Assembly (NCBI GenBank): GCA_005879505.1
Contig: VBKQ01000143.1
Location: forward strand, 1-28,322
Source of the DNA: Deltaproteobacteria bacterium
GTDB taxonomy: Bacteria; Myxococcota; Myxococcia; Myxococcales; 40CM-4-68-19
Direction: 5' to 3'
DNA length: 28,322 nucleotides
Below are positions 1 through 7,064 of this stretch, in pieces (the first letter of the stretch is position 1; every line of letters begins with the position of its first letter). The translations under genes and the position numbers were made by a program. The notes below the pieces were generated by a model. It ran no database searches and was not told the origin of the DNA. It was given only the letters and a program-made list of their open reading frames with translations.

Positions 1-309
1 ATCGGCATCGAGGTGCCCGTGATCGCCACCTACCGCGTGAATCCGCTGTTCGCCGTCACCGCGGCGCCGTTCCTGCGCGCGTACTGGATCCGCGCCTGGC
101 ACGACAAGATCGTCGGGCTCACCACCTCGCAAGCTGTCCTGCAGTGGTCCCCGGTGCTGTCGGCGGGCTTCGGCACCGCCGCCGCCTTCGACCTCGGCCC
201 GGTGCAGCTGTCCCCCGGAGTGGCGATCGAGCTGGCCACGAAGCCGGGCCCGAACGCGGCGACGCGCTTTCTCTTCGAGCCCGGCGTGTGCGTGGGGACC
301 CGCTTTTGA
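1..309 (+). CDS. Outer-membrane beta-barrel protein, C-terminal fragment
   Basis: This is the last 102 residues of a protein whose start lies before the window; the frame is open from base 1 and stops at a TGA at 307-309. The segment shows alternating hydrophobic and polar residues in short strand-like blocks. It ends in an aromatic residue (…GVCVGTRF), as outer-membrane beta-barrel proteins do when they carry the C-terminal signal recognised by the BAM machinery. The stop codon overlaps the TTG start of waaA, so the two are probably co-translated. That fits an envelope role. The family cannot be named from this fragment; a periplasmic or secreted beta protein is the alternative. Confidence 0.6.
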   Translation: MGIEVPVIATYRVNPLFAVTAAPFLRAYWIRAWHDKIVGLTTSQAVLQWSPVLSAGFGTAAAFDLGPVQLSPGVAIELATKPGPNAATRFLFEPGVCVGTRF

Positions 310-1565
310 CCTGGGCGGCGATCGCCATCGAGTACGTCGTCTTCTGGCTGATGCTGCCATTCCTGTTGCTGCACCCGCGCGTGCGCCAGGGCATCCGGCT
401 GCGGCTCGGTCTGTACCACCCCGCGCCGGCTGCGCAGGGCAGCCCGCGCGTGTGGCTGCACGGCGCGTCGGCGGGGGACGTCCTCGGCCTGGTGCCGATC
501 GTCCGCGAGCTCAAGGCGCTGCGGCCGGACGCGCGCGTGATCGTGTCCGCGATCACCGACTCCGGCGCGTCCATGGCCCGACAGCGCCTCATCCCGCAGG
601 GACTGGCCGAGCTGGTGACGTTCCTTCCCTACGATCTGCCCGGCGCCTGCCGGCGGGCGATCGCAGCCGTCCGGCCGGACGTGCTCGTGCTCGAGTACAC
701 CGAGCTGTGGCCGCAGCTGGTGGAGGCGGCTTTCCAGGCCGGAGTCAAGCTGGCGCTGACCAACGGCCGGCTGGGCCCGCGCAACGTGCCGCGCTATCGG
801 CTCCTCTTCCGCCTCACCGGAAACCTATTGCAGAAGTTCGACGTCCTGATGATGCGCGCCGAGGACGAGGCCGAGCGCGCGTTGCTCCTCGGCGCGCCGC
901 CCGAGCGCGTGCACGTCACCGGGAACACCAAGTTCGACGCGCTCGCCGTCAGCGTTCCGGCAGCGGAGGACGCATCCCTGCGCCGGGCCCTCGCGCTCGG
1001 CAGCGAGCGGCTCTGGGTCTGCGGATCGACGCACGAAGGGGAGGAGAGCGGCCTCTTGCGGACCTTCTCGATCCTGCAGAAGGAGTACGGCGATCTGCGC
1101 CTGCTGATTGCGCCGCGGTACATCGAGCGCGCGCAGCGGGTCCTCGCCTTGGCGCGCTCCATGGGTCTGCGCGCGCGCCTCCGTTCCCACGCCGGCGGAG
1201 CGGAGCCGGTGATCATCCTCGACACCATCGGAGAGCTGGTGCGAGCCTACCAGCTGGCGACGGTGGTGTTCGTCGGCGGCAGCTTCGGAAGGCGCGGCGG
1301 GCAGAACATCCTCGAGCCGGCGGCATGCGGAAAGCCGGTGCTGTTCGGGCCACGCATGGAGAACTTCCAGGACAGCGTGCAGGTACTGGTCGGGCGGGGC
1401 GGTCTGCAAGTAAAGGATCCGATCGCTCTGCTGCGCCTGATGCGCGATCTGCTGGCGCGCCCGGACGAGATCCGGAAGCTGGGCGAGCTGGCCCGGGAGG
1501 CGGTGTCCTCGGTGCGCGGCGCATCGGCCCGCGATGCCAGGCTGATCGCGGAGCTGCTGCCGTGA
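306..1565 (+). CDS. waaA: 3-deoxy-D-manno-octulosonic acid (Kdo) transferase, GT30
   Basis: WaaA/KdtA transfers Kdo from CMP-Kdo to lipid IVA at the cytoplasmic face of the inner membrane. The 419-residue length matches the family (about 420-430). Residues about 5-23 form the N-terminal membrane anchor. GSTHEGEE near residue 240 and the segment around GGSFGRRGGQNILEP, followed by GKPVLFGPRMENF, are clear family signatures. The N-terminal motif normally written HAASVGE reads HGASAGD (52-58), so the proposed catalytic-base Glu is Asp58 here. The TTG start at 306 is chosen because it overlaps the previous stop (TTGA) and keeps the full anchor; ATG at 351 would cut into it. The stop overlaps the lpxK start. 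Confidence 0.93.
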   Translation: MTWAAIAIEYVVFWLMLPFLLLHPRVRQGIRLRLGLYHPAPAAQGSPRVWLHGASAGDVLGLVPIVRELKALRPDARVIVSAITDSGASMARQRLIPQGLAELVTFLPYDLPGACRRAIAAVRPDVLVLEYTELWPQLVEAAFQAGVKLALTNGRLGPRNVPRYRLLFRLTGNLLQKFDVLMMRAEDEAERALLLGAPPERVHVTGNTKFDALAVSVPAAEDASLRRALALGSERLWVCGSTHEGEESGLLRTFSILQKEYGDLRLLIAPRYIERAQRVLALARSMGLRARLRSHAGGAEPVIILDTIGELVRAYQLATVVFVGGSFGRRGGQNILEPAACGKPVLFGPRMENFQDSVQVLVGRGGLQVKDPIALLRLMRDLLARPDEIRKLGELAREAVSSVRGASARDARLIAELLP

Positions 1566-2512
1566 ACTTCTGGTGGCGTCCGGATCCTCCAGCATGGTCG
1601 GTGCCGCTGCAGGCGCTGACTCCACTGTACGCGGCTGGCGCGGCGCTCCATCGCGCCGCCTCGCGGCCGCTCAAGGTGCGCGTGCCGGTGATCTCGATCG
1701 GCAACCTCACAGTCGGGGGAGCCGGCAAGACGCCGGTGACGCTGCACCTGGCACAGCGTCTCGCCGCTCGAGGCTACAAGCCCGCGGTGCTCAGCCGCGG
1801 CTACGGCCGGCGCTCGCGCGAACCGCTCGAAGTTGGCCCGGAGGCGATCGTCGAGGCGGCCGGCGACGAGCCCCTCCTGCTCGCGCGCCGCGGATGCAAG
1901 GTCTTCGTCGGCCCGCGAAGGTCCGCGCTCGCGCAGCTGGCCATCCAGCGCGGCGCCGACGTGCTTCTGCTCGACGACGGGCTGCAGCATTACGGCCTCG
2001 CCCGGGACCTGGACGTGATCGTCGCCGATGCCTCCAACCCGTTCGGGAACGGACGCCTGCTTCCGGCGGGGCCGCTGCGCGAGCCGGTGGCGGCGCTGCG
2101 GCGGGTGCTCCACGGTCTGGTCTGGTGGACGCGCTGCGAGCTCCCGCGCGATCCGCGCAGCGCGGAGCTGCGCGCGTTTCCTGCCGTCGAGAGCACCTAC
2201 GACGCCGAAGCCGACCTGCGCGGCAAGCGGGTGTTCCTCTTCGCGGGAATCGCGCGCCCGGACAGCCTGGCCGGGACCGTGCGCGCGCTCGGCGGCGAGA
2301 TCGCCGGCGCGCGCTGGTTCCGCGATCACCATCTCTTCACAGAGCGCGAGCTCGCGCAGCTGCACCGCCTTGCGGCGGGGGCACTGCTCGTCACCACCGA
2401 GAAGGACCTGGTGAGGATCGCCGATCCCGCCGGCATCGCTGCGGTGCGCATCGACGTGCGCCTCCTCAGCGGCGCCGACGTTCTCGACAGGGCGCTGGAG
2501 GCAATCCTGTGA
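1562..2512 (+). CDS. lpxK: Tetraacyldisaccharide 4'-kinase
   Basis: LpxK phosphorylates the 4' position of the lipid A disaccharide, giving lipid IVA, the acceptor for the upstream WaaA. The protein is 316 residues, close to the usual 310-340. The Walker A region reads GNLTVGGAGKTP (47-58, Lys56, Thr57), a family hallmark, and the second signature DDGLQH is at 138-143. Residues 10-30 are moderately hydrophobic and may contact the membrane. The GTG start at 1562 lies inside the waaA stop (GTGA), and the stop at 2510-2512 overlaps the next start in the same way, so it is the middle gene of a translationally coupled waaA-lpxK-acyltransferase trio. I see no unusual residues. Confidence 0.95.
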   Translation: MNFWWRPDPPAWSVPLQALTPLYAAGAALHRAASRPLKVRVPVISIGNLTVGGAGKTPVTLHLAQRLAARGYKPAVLSRGYGRRSREPLEVGPEAIVEAAGDEPLLLARRGCKVFVGPRRSALAQLAIQRGADVLLLDDGLQHYGLARDLDVIVADASNPFGNGRLLPAGPLREPVAALRRVLHGLVWWTRCELPRDPRSAELRAFPAVESTYDAEADLRGKRVFLFAGIARPDSLAGTVRALGGEIAGARWFRDHHLFTERELAQLHRLAAGALLVTTEKDLVRIADPAGIAAVRIDVRLLSGADVLDRALEAIL

Positions 2513-3375
2513 GGGCGGCGCTCCTGCGGCTAGGTGAATGGCTCGGAGCGCTGGCCTGGCTCCTGCACCTGCGCCGTGCCGTGGCCCGCGATGGGCTGCG
2601 CCGCGCGTTTCCCGACCTCACCGATGCGCAGAGGAAGAAGATCGGCCGCGCCAGCTACGTCCAGCTCGGGCGCAGCCTGGCGGAGATCCTGTTGCCGCTC
2701 CGCGATGAAGACCTGGCGACCGTCCGGACCGAGGGCTGGGAAATCCTGGAACGCGGGCTCGCGCAGGGCCGCGGCCTCGTCGGCGCCATCGCGCACTTCG
2801 GGAATTTCGAGCTGCTCGCGCGGGTGAGCGTGCGGCGCGGGCTGAAGCTTTCGGTCATCGTCCGCCAGCTGCGCGATCCGTTCGGGCGCTGGCTGCTGGC
2901 CGATCGGACGCGCATGGGCGTCGGCCAGCTCTCCGAGCGCGGAACGAGCCGCGAGGCGCTGGCGGTGCTGCGCCGCGGAGGGACACTCGCCATCGCCGTC
3001 GACCAGAACATGCGTCCGAGCCGGGGCATCTTCGTCGAATTCTTCGGCGAGAAGGCCTGCACCACTCCCGCCGCGGCGGTGTTCGCGCTCCGGAGCGGGG
3101 CTCCGCTGATCGCGGCCTTCTCCATCCGGCAGGCGGACGGCAGGCACTTGATCCGCATCCGGGGCCCATTCACCACCGCGCTGTCCGGCCACGCCGCGGT
3201 AGTCGATCTCACGCAGCAGGTCACACGGGCTGTAGAGGAGGAGATCCGGCAGCATCCCGACCACTGGTTCTGGGTCCACCGGCGTTGGAAGACGCGGCCC
3301 AGCGGCGCCAAGCCCCATGCCGAGGAATCGACCGTTGGCGTGCATCGTCAGCGTGATCGTCAGCGTGATCGTTGA
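2509..3375 (+). CDS. Lipid A biosynthesis acyltransferase (LpxL/LpxM family)
   Basis: This family adds a secondary acyl chain to Kdo2-lipid IVA at the inner membrane. The HX4E catalytic motif is HFGNFE (His96, Glu101). The C-terminal signature HPDHWFWVHRRWKTRP matches the usual acyltransferase ending, and VDQNMRPSRGIFVEFFG is the expected central block. The length is 288 residues, slightly short because the N-terminal hydrophobic anchor is weak. The GTG start at 2509 overlaps the lpxK stop (GTGA). LpxL and LpxM cannot be told apart by eye. The last dozen residues (…VHRQRDRQRDR) are read from the repeat array that begins around 3341, and the stop codon lies inside the left arm of the large hairpin. 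Confidence 0.9.
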   Translation: MRAALLRLGEWLGALAWLLHLRRAVARDGLRRAFPDLTDAQRKKIGRASYVQLGRSLAEILLPLRDEDLATVRTEGWEILERGLAQGRGLVGAIAHFGNFELLARVSVRRGLKLSVIVRQLRDPFGRWLLADRTRMGVGQLSERGTSREALAVLRRGGTLAIAVDQNMRPSRGIFVEFFGEKACTTPAAAVFALRSGAPLIAAFSIRQADGRHLIRIRGPFTTALSGHAAVVDLTQQVTRAVEEEIRQHPDHWFWVHRRWKTRPSGAKPHAEESTVGVHRQRDRQRDR

Positions 3376-3540
3376 CGTGATCGTTGACGGCGACGGCGAC
3401 GGCGACGGCGACGTGGCCGTGGACGTCGGGCTAAGCTGGCCAAATCAGCCGCCCACGGCCACGTCGCCGTCGCCGTTCACGTCCACGTCAACGTTCACGT
3501 TCACGTTCACGTCCTCGTACAGGTCCACGTCAACGTTCAC
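3341..3540. repeat. Hexanucleotide-repeat array forming a giant imperfect hairpin
   Basis: The left part holds 12-base repeats (GTCAGCGTGATC-like and GTTGACGTGATC-like) and four tandem GGCGAC units (3389-3412). The right part, 3457-3540, can be read as 14 consecutive hexamers, mostly of the form GTNNAC (GTTCAC, GTCCAC, GTCAAC) or GTCGCC. Bases 3401-3422 are a perfect reverse complement of 3453-3474. The pairing continues outward to 3364 and 3511, with about 50 Watson-Crick pairs, 2 G-U pairs and 7 mismatches over 59 positions around a 30-base loop (3423-3452). It separates the waaA-lpxK-acyltransferase trio from rfaE1. It could act as a terminator, an mRNA-stability element or a repeat-expansion site. 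No coding role is supported. Confidence 0.85.
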
Positions 3541-3613
3541 GCCAGCATCGATCGCTTGAACGAGTGGCATTGGGATCTGGCCCACCGGAACAAAGTGTGA
3601 GAGGAAGCGCGCG

Positions 3614-4660
3614 ATGAACACCGACCTCGCGCAGCTCCTCGGCCGCTTCCCGCGCGCGCGCATCGTCGCCGTCGGCGATCTGGTCGCGGACGAGTTCGTG
3701 TACGGCGAGACGGAGCGCATCAGCCGCGAGGCGCCGGTGCTCATCGTCCGCTACGAGTCCGCCGAGTTGAAGCCGGGCTGCGGAGCGAACGCGATCATGA
3801 ACCTCTGCGCCCTGGGAGCGCGGGTGCAGGCGATCGGCCTGATCGGCGCCGACGAGATCGGCCGCCGGCTGCGCAATCAACTGGTCGACGCGGGCGCGGA
3901 CGACTCGGCCATCTTCAGCGTCGACGGACCCACCTCCACCAAGACGCGCGTGCTCGCCGGCGGCAAGAACACCCGGCGGCAACAGATGCTGCGCATCGAC
4001 CGGGACGGCCCTGCGGCGCCGGGGGCGGCGCTGGCGCAGAAGCTGGTCAAGGCGCTGGCCCAGGCCGCCGGGAAGTGCGACGCGATCATGGTCTCCGACT
4101 ACGGCCTGGGCCTGCTCACGCCCGCCTTGGTCGAGGCGGTGCGGACGCTGGCGGGGCAGGGCCGCACGGTCTGCGTCGACGCCCGGTACGGGCTCGCAAA
4201 GTACCGCGGCGTGACCGTGGTCAAGCCGAACGAGGTCGAGCTGGAGCAATCGGTCGGACGCGCGATCGGCGACGACCCCCTCGCGCTCGAGGAAGCCGGG
4301 CGCGAGTTGCTCAAGTCGCTGCGCGCCCAGGCGCTGCTGGTGACACGCGGCCGCAGCGGGATGGCGCTGCTCCGGCCTGGAGCGCCGACCGCCCTGGTTC
4401 CGGTGCACGGGTCGGCGGATGCGGTGGACGTGACCGGCGCGGGCGATACGGTGATGGCCGCGGCCACTGCCGCCTTCGCCGCCGGCGGAGATCCGGTGCA
4501 GGCGATGCGGATCGCCAACGTCGCAGGCGCCCTCAAGGTGGAGAAACCAGGCACCGTAGCCGTCTCCGCCGAAGAGCTGCGCGCGGAGCTCGCCCGCGTC
4601 GAGGTGGCGCAGCCGACGCTCGTCATGGCGCCGCGAGCGGCCTCGCGGGGGCGAAGGTGA
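3614..4660 (+). CDS. rfaE1: D-glycero-beta-D-manno-heptose-7-phosphate kinase
   Basis: This is the kinase half of HldE as a separate gene, of the PfkB/ribokinase family. It makes heptose 1,7-bisphosphate for ADP-heptose, the donor for the LPS inner core. The N-terminal block GDLVADEFVYGETERISREAP is typical of RfaE1. The PfkB signature with the catalytic Asp, DVTGAGDTV, lies near residues 271-279. The length of 348 residues suits a stand-alone RfaE1 domain (about 320-340). A good ribosome binding site (GAGGAA, 3601-3606) sits seven bases before the ATG. This is one of the few plus-strand genes here with its own Shine-Dalgarno sequence, consistent with a fresh translation start after the hairpin. 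The stop overlaps rfaE2 (GTGA). Confidence 0.93.
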   Translation: MNTDLAQLLGRFPRARIVAVGDLVADEFVYGETERISREAPVLIVRYESAELKPGCGANAIMNLCALGARVQAIGLIGADEIGRRLRNQLVDAGADDSAIFSVDGPTSTKTRVLAGGKNTRRQQMLRIDRDGPAAPGAALAQKLVKALAQAAGKCDAIMVSDYGLGLLTPALVEAVRTLAGQGRTVCVDARYGLAKYRGVTVVKPNEVELEQSVGRAIGDDPLALEEAGRELLKSLRAQALLVTRGRSGMALLRPGAPTALVPVHGSADAVDVTGAGDTVMAAATAAFAAGGDPVQAMRIANVAGALKVEKPGTVAVSAEELRAELARVEVAQPTLVMAPRAASRGRR

Positions 4661-5130
4661 TCTGCACGCTCGCCGAGGCGCAGGCGTTTCGCGAGGAGGC
4701 GCGCAGGCGCGGCAAGCTGGTCGCGGTCGCGAACGGCGCCTTCGATCTGCTGCACGTCGGGCACCTGCGGTACCTCGAGGGCGCGAAGCAGGCGGCGGGC
4801 GAGGGCTTTCTCATCGTCGGGGTGAACACCGACGCTTCCGTGCGTGCCCTCAAGGGGCCGCGCCGTCCATTCGTTCCCCAGCAGGAGCGCGCGGAGCTCG
4901 TCGCCGCTCTGCGCTGCGTGGACCGGGTGGTGTTGTTCGGCGAACCGACGGCGGCCGCGCTCCTCAACGCGCTCCGGCCGGATCTGCACGTGAAGGGGAC
5001 GGACTATACGGCGGAGACGGTGCCCGAGCGCGAGCTGGTCGCGAGTTTCGGCGGCCGCACCATCGTCGCCGGCGATCCCAAGGACCACTCGACCAGCGAT
5101 CTGATCGCGAGGCTGAAGACGCTCTTGTGA
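4657..5130 (+). CDS. rfaE2: D-glycero-beta-D-manno-heptose 1-phosphate adenylyltransferase
   Basis: This is the nucleotidyltransferase half of HldE as a separate 157-residue protein. It forms ADP-heptose from heptose 1-phosphate and ATP. The cytidylyltransferase-type HxGH motif is HVGH (33-36), inside NGAFDLLHVGHLRYLEGAK. Further family blocks are VNTDASVRALKGPRRP and HVKGTDY, and STSDLI near the C-terminus matches the conserved STTxxI-type ending. The GTG start at 4657 overlaps the rfaE1 stop by four bases. Splitting the kinase and adenylyltransferase into adjacent genes is common outside enterobacteria. GmhA, GmhB and HldD, also needed for ADP-heptose, are not in the window. Confidence 0.93.
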   Translation: MICTLAEAQAFREEARRRGKLVAVANGAFDLLHVGHLRYLEGAKQAAGEGFLIVGVNTDASVRALKGPRRPFVPQQERAELVAALRCVDRVVLFGEPTAAALLNALRPDLHVKGTDYTAETVPERELVASFGGRTIVAGDPKDHSTSDLIARLKTLL

Positions 5131-5864
5131 CGCGGCTGTCGGCGACCATCATCGCGCAGGACGAGGAGCGCGATCTGCGCGACTGTATCGCGTCGCTACA
5201 GGGCTTCTGCGACGAGATCCTGGTGGTGGATGGCGGCTCGCGCGACCGCACGCGGGAGATCGCCGCCTCGCTCGGCGCGCGGGTGCTGGAGCGGACCTTC
5301 GACGACTTCGCTCGCCAGCACGAGTTCGCGCGAGTGGAGGCGCGCGGCGAATGGGTGCTCTCCATCGACGCCGACGAGCGGGCCTCGCCCGAGCTGCGCA
5401 GCGCGCCTTTCGGCGGCGCTTCGGCGTACTCGCTGCCGTTCAGGAACCACTTTCGCGGCATCTGGCTCCGCCACGGCGGCTTCTGGCCAGATCGCCACGT
5501 GCGCCTGTTCCGGCGCGAGGCCTGCCGATACGACCCCGGCCGCACCGTCCACGAGAAGCTGATCGTGGAAGGTCCGGTCGGCCGCCTCGACGCGCCGATC
5601 CTGCACTACACGTACGATTCGCTCCAGGACTGCCTGCTGAAGATGGAGCGGTACGGCGAGCAGTCGGCGCGGATGCTGCACGCGCAAGGGGCTCGCGCTT
5701 CGGCATGGGAGGTCGCGCTGCGGCCGCTCTGGCGATTCTTGCGGGGATACGTGCTGCGCCTAGGTTTTCTCGACGGCGCCCCGGGCGCGGCGATGGCGTG
5801 GGCGCGGGCGTACGAGGCGTTCCGGCGCTACGCCCGTCTCTGGGAGCTGTCGCGTTTTTCGTGA
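5127..5864 (+). CDS. Family 2 glycosyltransferase, LPS core type (WaaE/KdtX-like)
   Basis: This 245-residue GT-A glycosyltransferase opens with SATIIAQDEERDLRDCI and has ILVVDGGSRDRT for nucleotide-sugar binding. The metal-binding DxD is Asp81-Ala-Asp83 in SIDADE. The C-terminal half (HGGFWPDRHVRLFRR, then a conserved HEK and LHYTYDS) resembles the WaaE/KdtX group that adds glucose to core heptose. The GTG start at 5127 overlaps the rfaE2 stop. Its position between heptose-nucleotide synthesis and the GT9 genes supports a role in core assembly at the inner membrane. The sugar and linkage cannot be read from the sequence. Confidence 0.85.
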   Translation: MTRLSATIIAQDEERDLRDCIASLQGFCDEILVVDGGSRDRTREIAASLGARVLERTFDDFARQHEFARVEARGEWVLSIDADERASPELRSAPFGGASAYSLPFRNHFRGIWLRHGGFWPDRHVRLFRREACRYDPGRTVHEKLIVEGPVGRLDAPILHYTYDSLQDCLLKMERYGEQSARMLHAQGARASAWEVALRPLWRFLRGYVLRLGFLDGAPGAAMAWARAYEAFRRYARLWELSRFS

Positions 5865-5877
5865 TATCCAGGCCTCG

Positions 5878-6051
5878 ATGCCCATCGCGAAGGAGCTCAA
5901 GGAGATCCTCGCCTGCCCGAAGTGCAAGGGCGAGCTCGAGTTCCGCGAAGAGAAGCAGGAGATCGTTTGCAAGACGTGCAGGCTGGTGTACCGGATCGAG
6001 GACGACATCCCCGTCATGCTGGTGGACGAGGCGAAGCCGCTGCAGACGTGA
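5878..6051 (+). CDS. Trm112/YcaR-like small zinc-binding protein
   Basis: This is a 57-residue protein starting MPIAKELKEILACPKCKG and carrying two CxxC pairs (CPKC and CKTC). They form a single zinc ribbon, followed by the family's DDIPVML. It matches the Trm112p/YcaR (UPF0434) pattern; E. coli YcaR sits beside lpxK and kdsB, so association with lipid A genes is a known context. The ATG is 13 bases after the GT2 stop and is preceded by a weak AGG. The stop overlaps the GTG of the next gene (GTGA). A role as a small partner that activates or stabilises another enzyme is inference from Trm112. Confidence 0.88.
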   Translation: MPIAKELKEILACPKCKGELEFREEKQEIVCKTCRLVYRIEDDIPVMLVDEAKPLQT

Positions 6052-7064
6052 CGCTCGCGGGCAGGCTCGCCGCGCACCCGCCGGCGCGAGTGCTGCTGGT
6101 CCAGACGGCATATCTCGGCGACACCGTCTTCACCTCGGCGCTGTTCTCGGCGGTGGCGCGAAGGTTCTCCTCGGCGGCGATCGACGCCTGTGTCGCGCCC
6201 CGCGGCCTCGACGTTGCGCTCGCTTTTCCGGGCGTGGGGCACGTCCACGTCTATGACAAGCGCGGTCGCGACCGCGGTCTGCGCGGTTTGCGCCGTATCG
6301 CCGCGCGGCTCGCCACGCGGCAGTATCAGCTCGCGGTGCTCCCGCATCGATCGATGCGCACGGCGCTGCTCGCACGGCTCGCGCGGATTCCGGAGGTGGT
6401 CGGATTCGCCGGCGGGCCCGCTTCGCTGCTCTACACCGCGCGCGTGCTGACGCGCGAGAAGGCGTTTTTGCGCAGGGAGGCGGATCTGGCGGTCGCCCTC
6501 CGCGCCGCGCCGGGCGCGATGCGGCTCGTACCCCGAGCGGAGTGGTTGGCCGCGGCGCGCTCGGCTCTCGGGCGGTCCGGGCAGGAGAGGTTCGCGGCCA
6601 TCTGCCTCGGGTCCGAATGGCCGACGAAGATCTGGCCCGCGCGGCACGTCGCGGATCTGGTGCGCAGGCTCGCTTCCAACGGCTTTCGCCCGGTGCTGCT
6701 CGGCGGACCCCGCGAACATGAGCTCGCGCGAGAAGTGGGCGCGGCCGGCGACTGCATCGACACCACCGGCAATTCCGTCGGGGAGGCCCTCGCCATCCTC
6801 TCCATGTGCGCGCTCGCCGTCGGCGGCGATACCGGCCTCGTCCACGCCGCCCGCGCGCTCGGGATCCCGACGGTGGCGGTGTTCGGGCCCACGCCCTCGG
6901 ACGTCCACCTGTTCGGGCCGCGCGAGCGCGCCGTGTCTCTCGGGCTCTCCTGCTCGCCTTGCACCGTGCACGGCTCGCAGCGGTGCCCCCTCGGGCATCA
7001 CCGCTGTCTCGACGACCTCGATGCCGAGCGGGTGGCGTCCGTCTGCCGGGAAGTGCTCGCCTGA
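6048..7064 (+). CDS. waaF: Family 9 glycosyltransferase, ADP-heptose:LPS heptosyltransferase II type
   Basis: This 338-residue GT-B enzyme probably transfers heptose from ADP-heptose to the LPS inner core. VLLVQTAYLGDTVFTSAL gives the N-terminal GDTV block. GSEWPTKIWP near residue 188 and GGDTGLVHAARALGIPTVAVFGPT are the GT9 donor-site signatures. A cysteine group (CSPC at 302-305, then RCPLGHHRC) matches the heptosyltransferase II C-terminal pattern. The GTG start at 6048 overlaps the Trm112-like stop. The stop overlaps the next GT9 gene by one base (TGATG). Assignment as WaaF rather than WaaC or WaaQ rests on the cysteine cluster and is moderately certain. Confidence 0.83.
   Translation: MTLAGRLAAHPPARVLLVQTAYLGDTVFTSALFSAVARRFSSAAIDACVAPRGLDVALAFPGVGHVHVYDKRGRDRGLRGLRRIAARLATRQYQLAVLPHRSMRTALLARLARIPEVVGFAGGPASLLYTARVLTREKAFLRREADLAVALRAAPGAMRLVPRAEWLAAARSALGRSGQERFAAICLGSEWPTKIWPARHVADLVRRLASNGFRPVLLGGPREHELAREVGAAGDCIDTTGNSVGEALAILSMCALAVGGDTGLVHAARALGIPTVAVFGPTPSDVHLFGPRERAVSLGLSCSPCTVHGSQRCPLGHHRCLDDLDAERVASVCREVLA

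Noticed and set aside
1247..2365. A long minus-strand frame opposite waaA and lpxK
   Set aside because: It is a shadow of two well-identified genes, with Arg/Ala-rich composition and no motif.
3389..3540. CRISPR-like array
   Set aside because: The repeats are contiguous six-base units without spacers, and no cas genes are nearby.
3317..3559. Open frame on the plus strand across the repeat (Val-Ile/Asp-Gly/Thr-Ser-Phe repeats), and a matching one on the minus strand (3445-3744, Val-Asp/Val-Asn repeats)
   Set aside because: The six-base period keeps frames open on both strands; the products are pure low complexity, overlap real genes and have no credible starts.
3565..3580. TGGCAT followed by TCTGG upstream of rfaE1, resembling a sigma-54 promoter
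   Set aside because: The -24-like half is good, but the required GC at -12 (TTGC) is absent at the right spacing.
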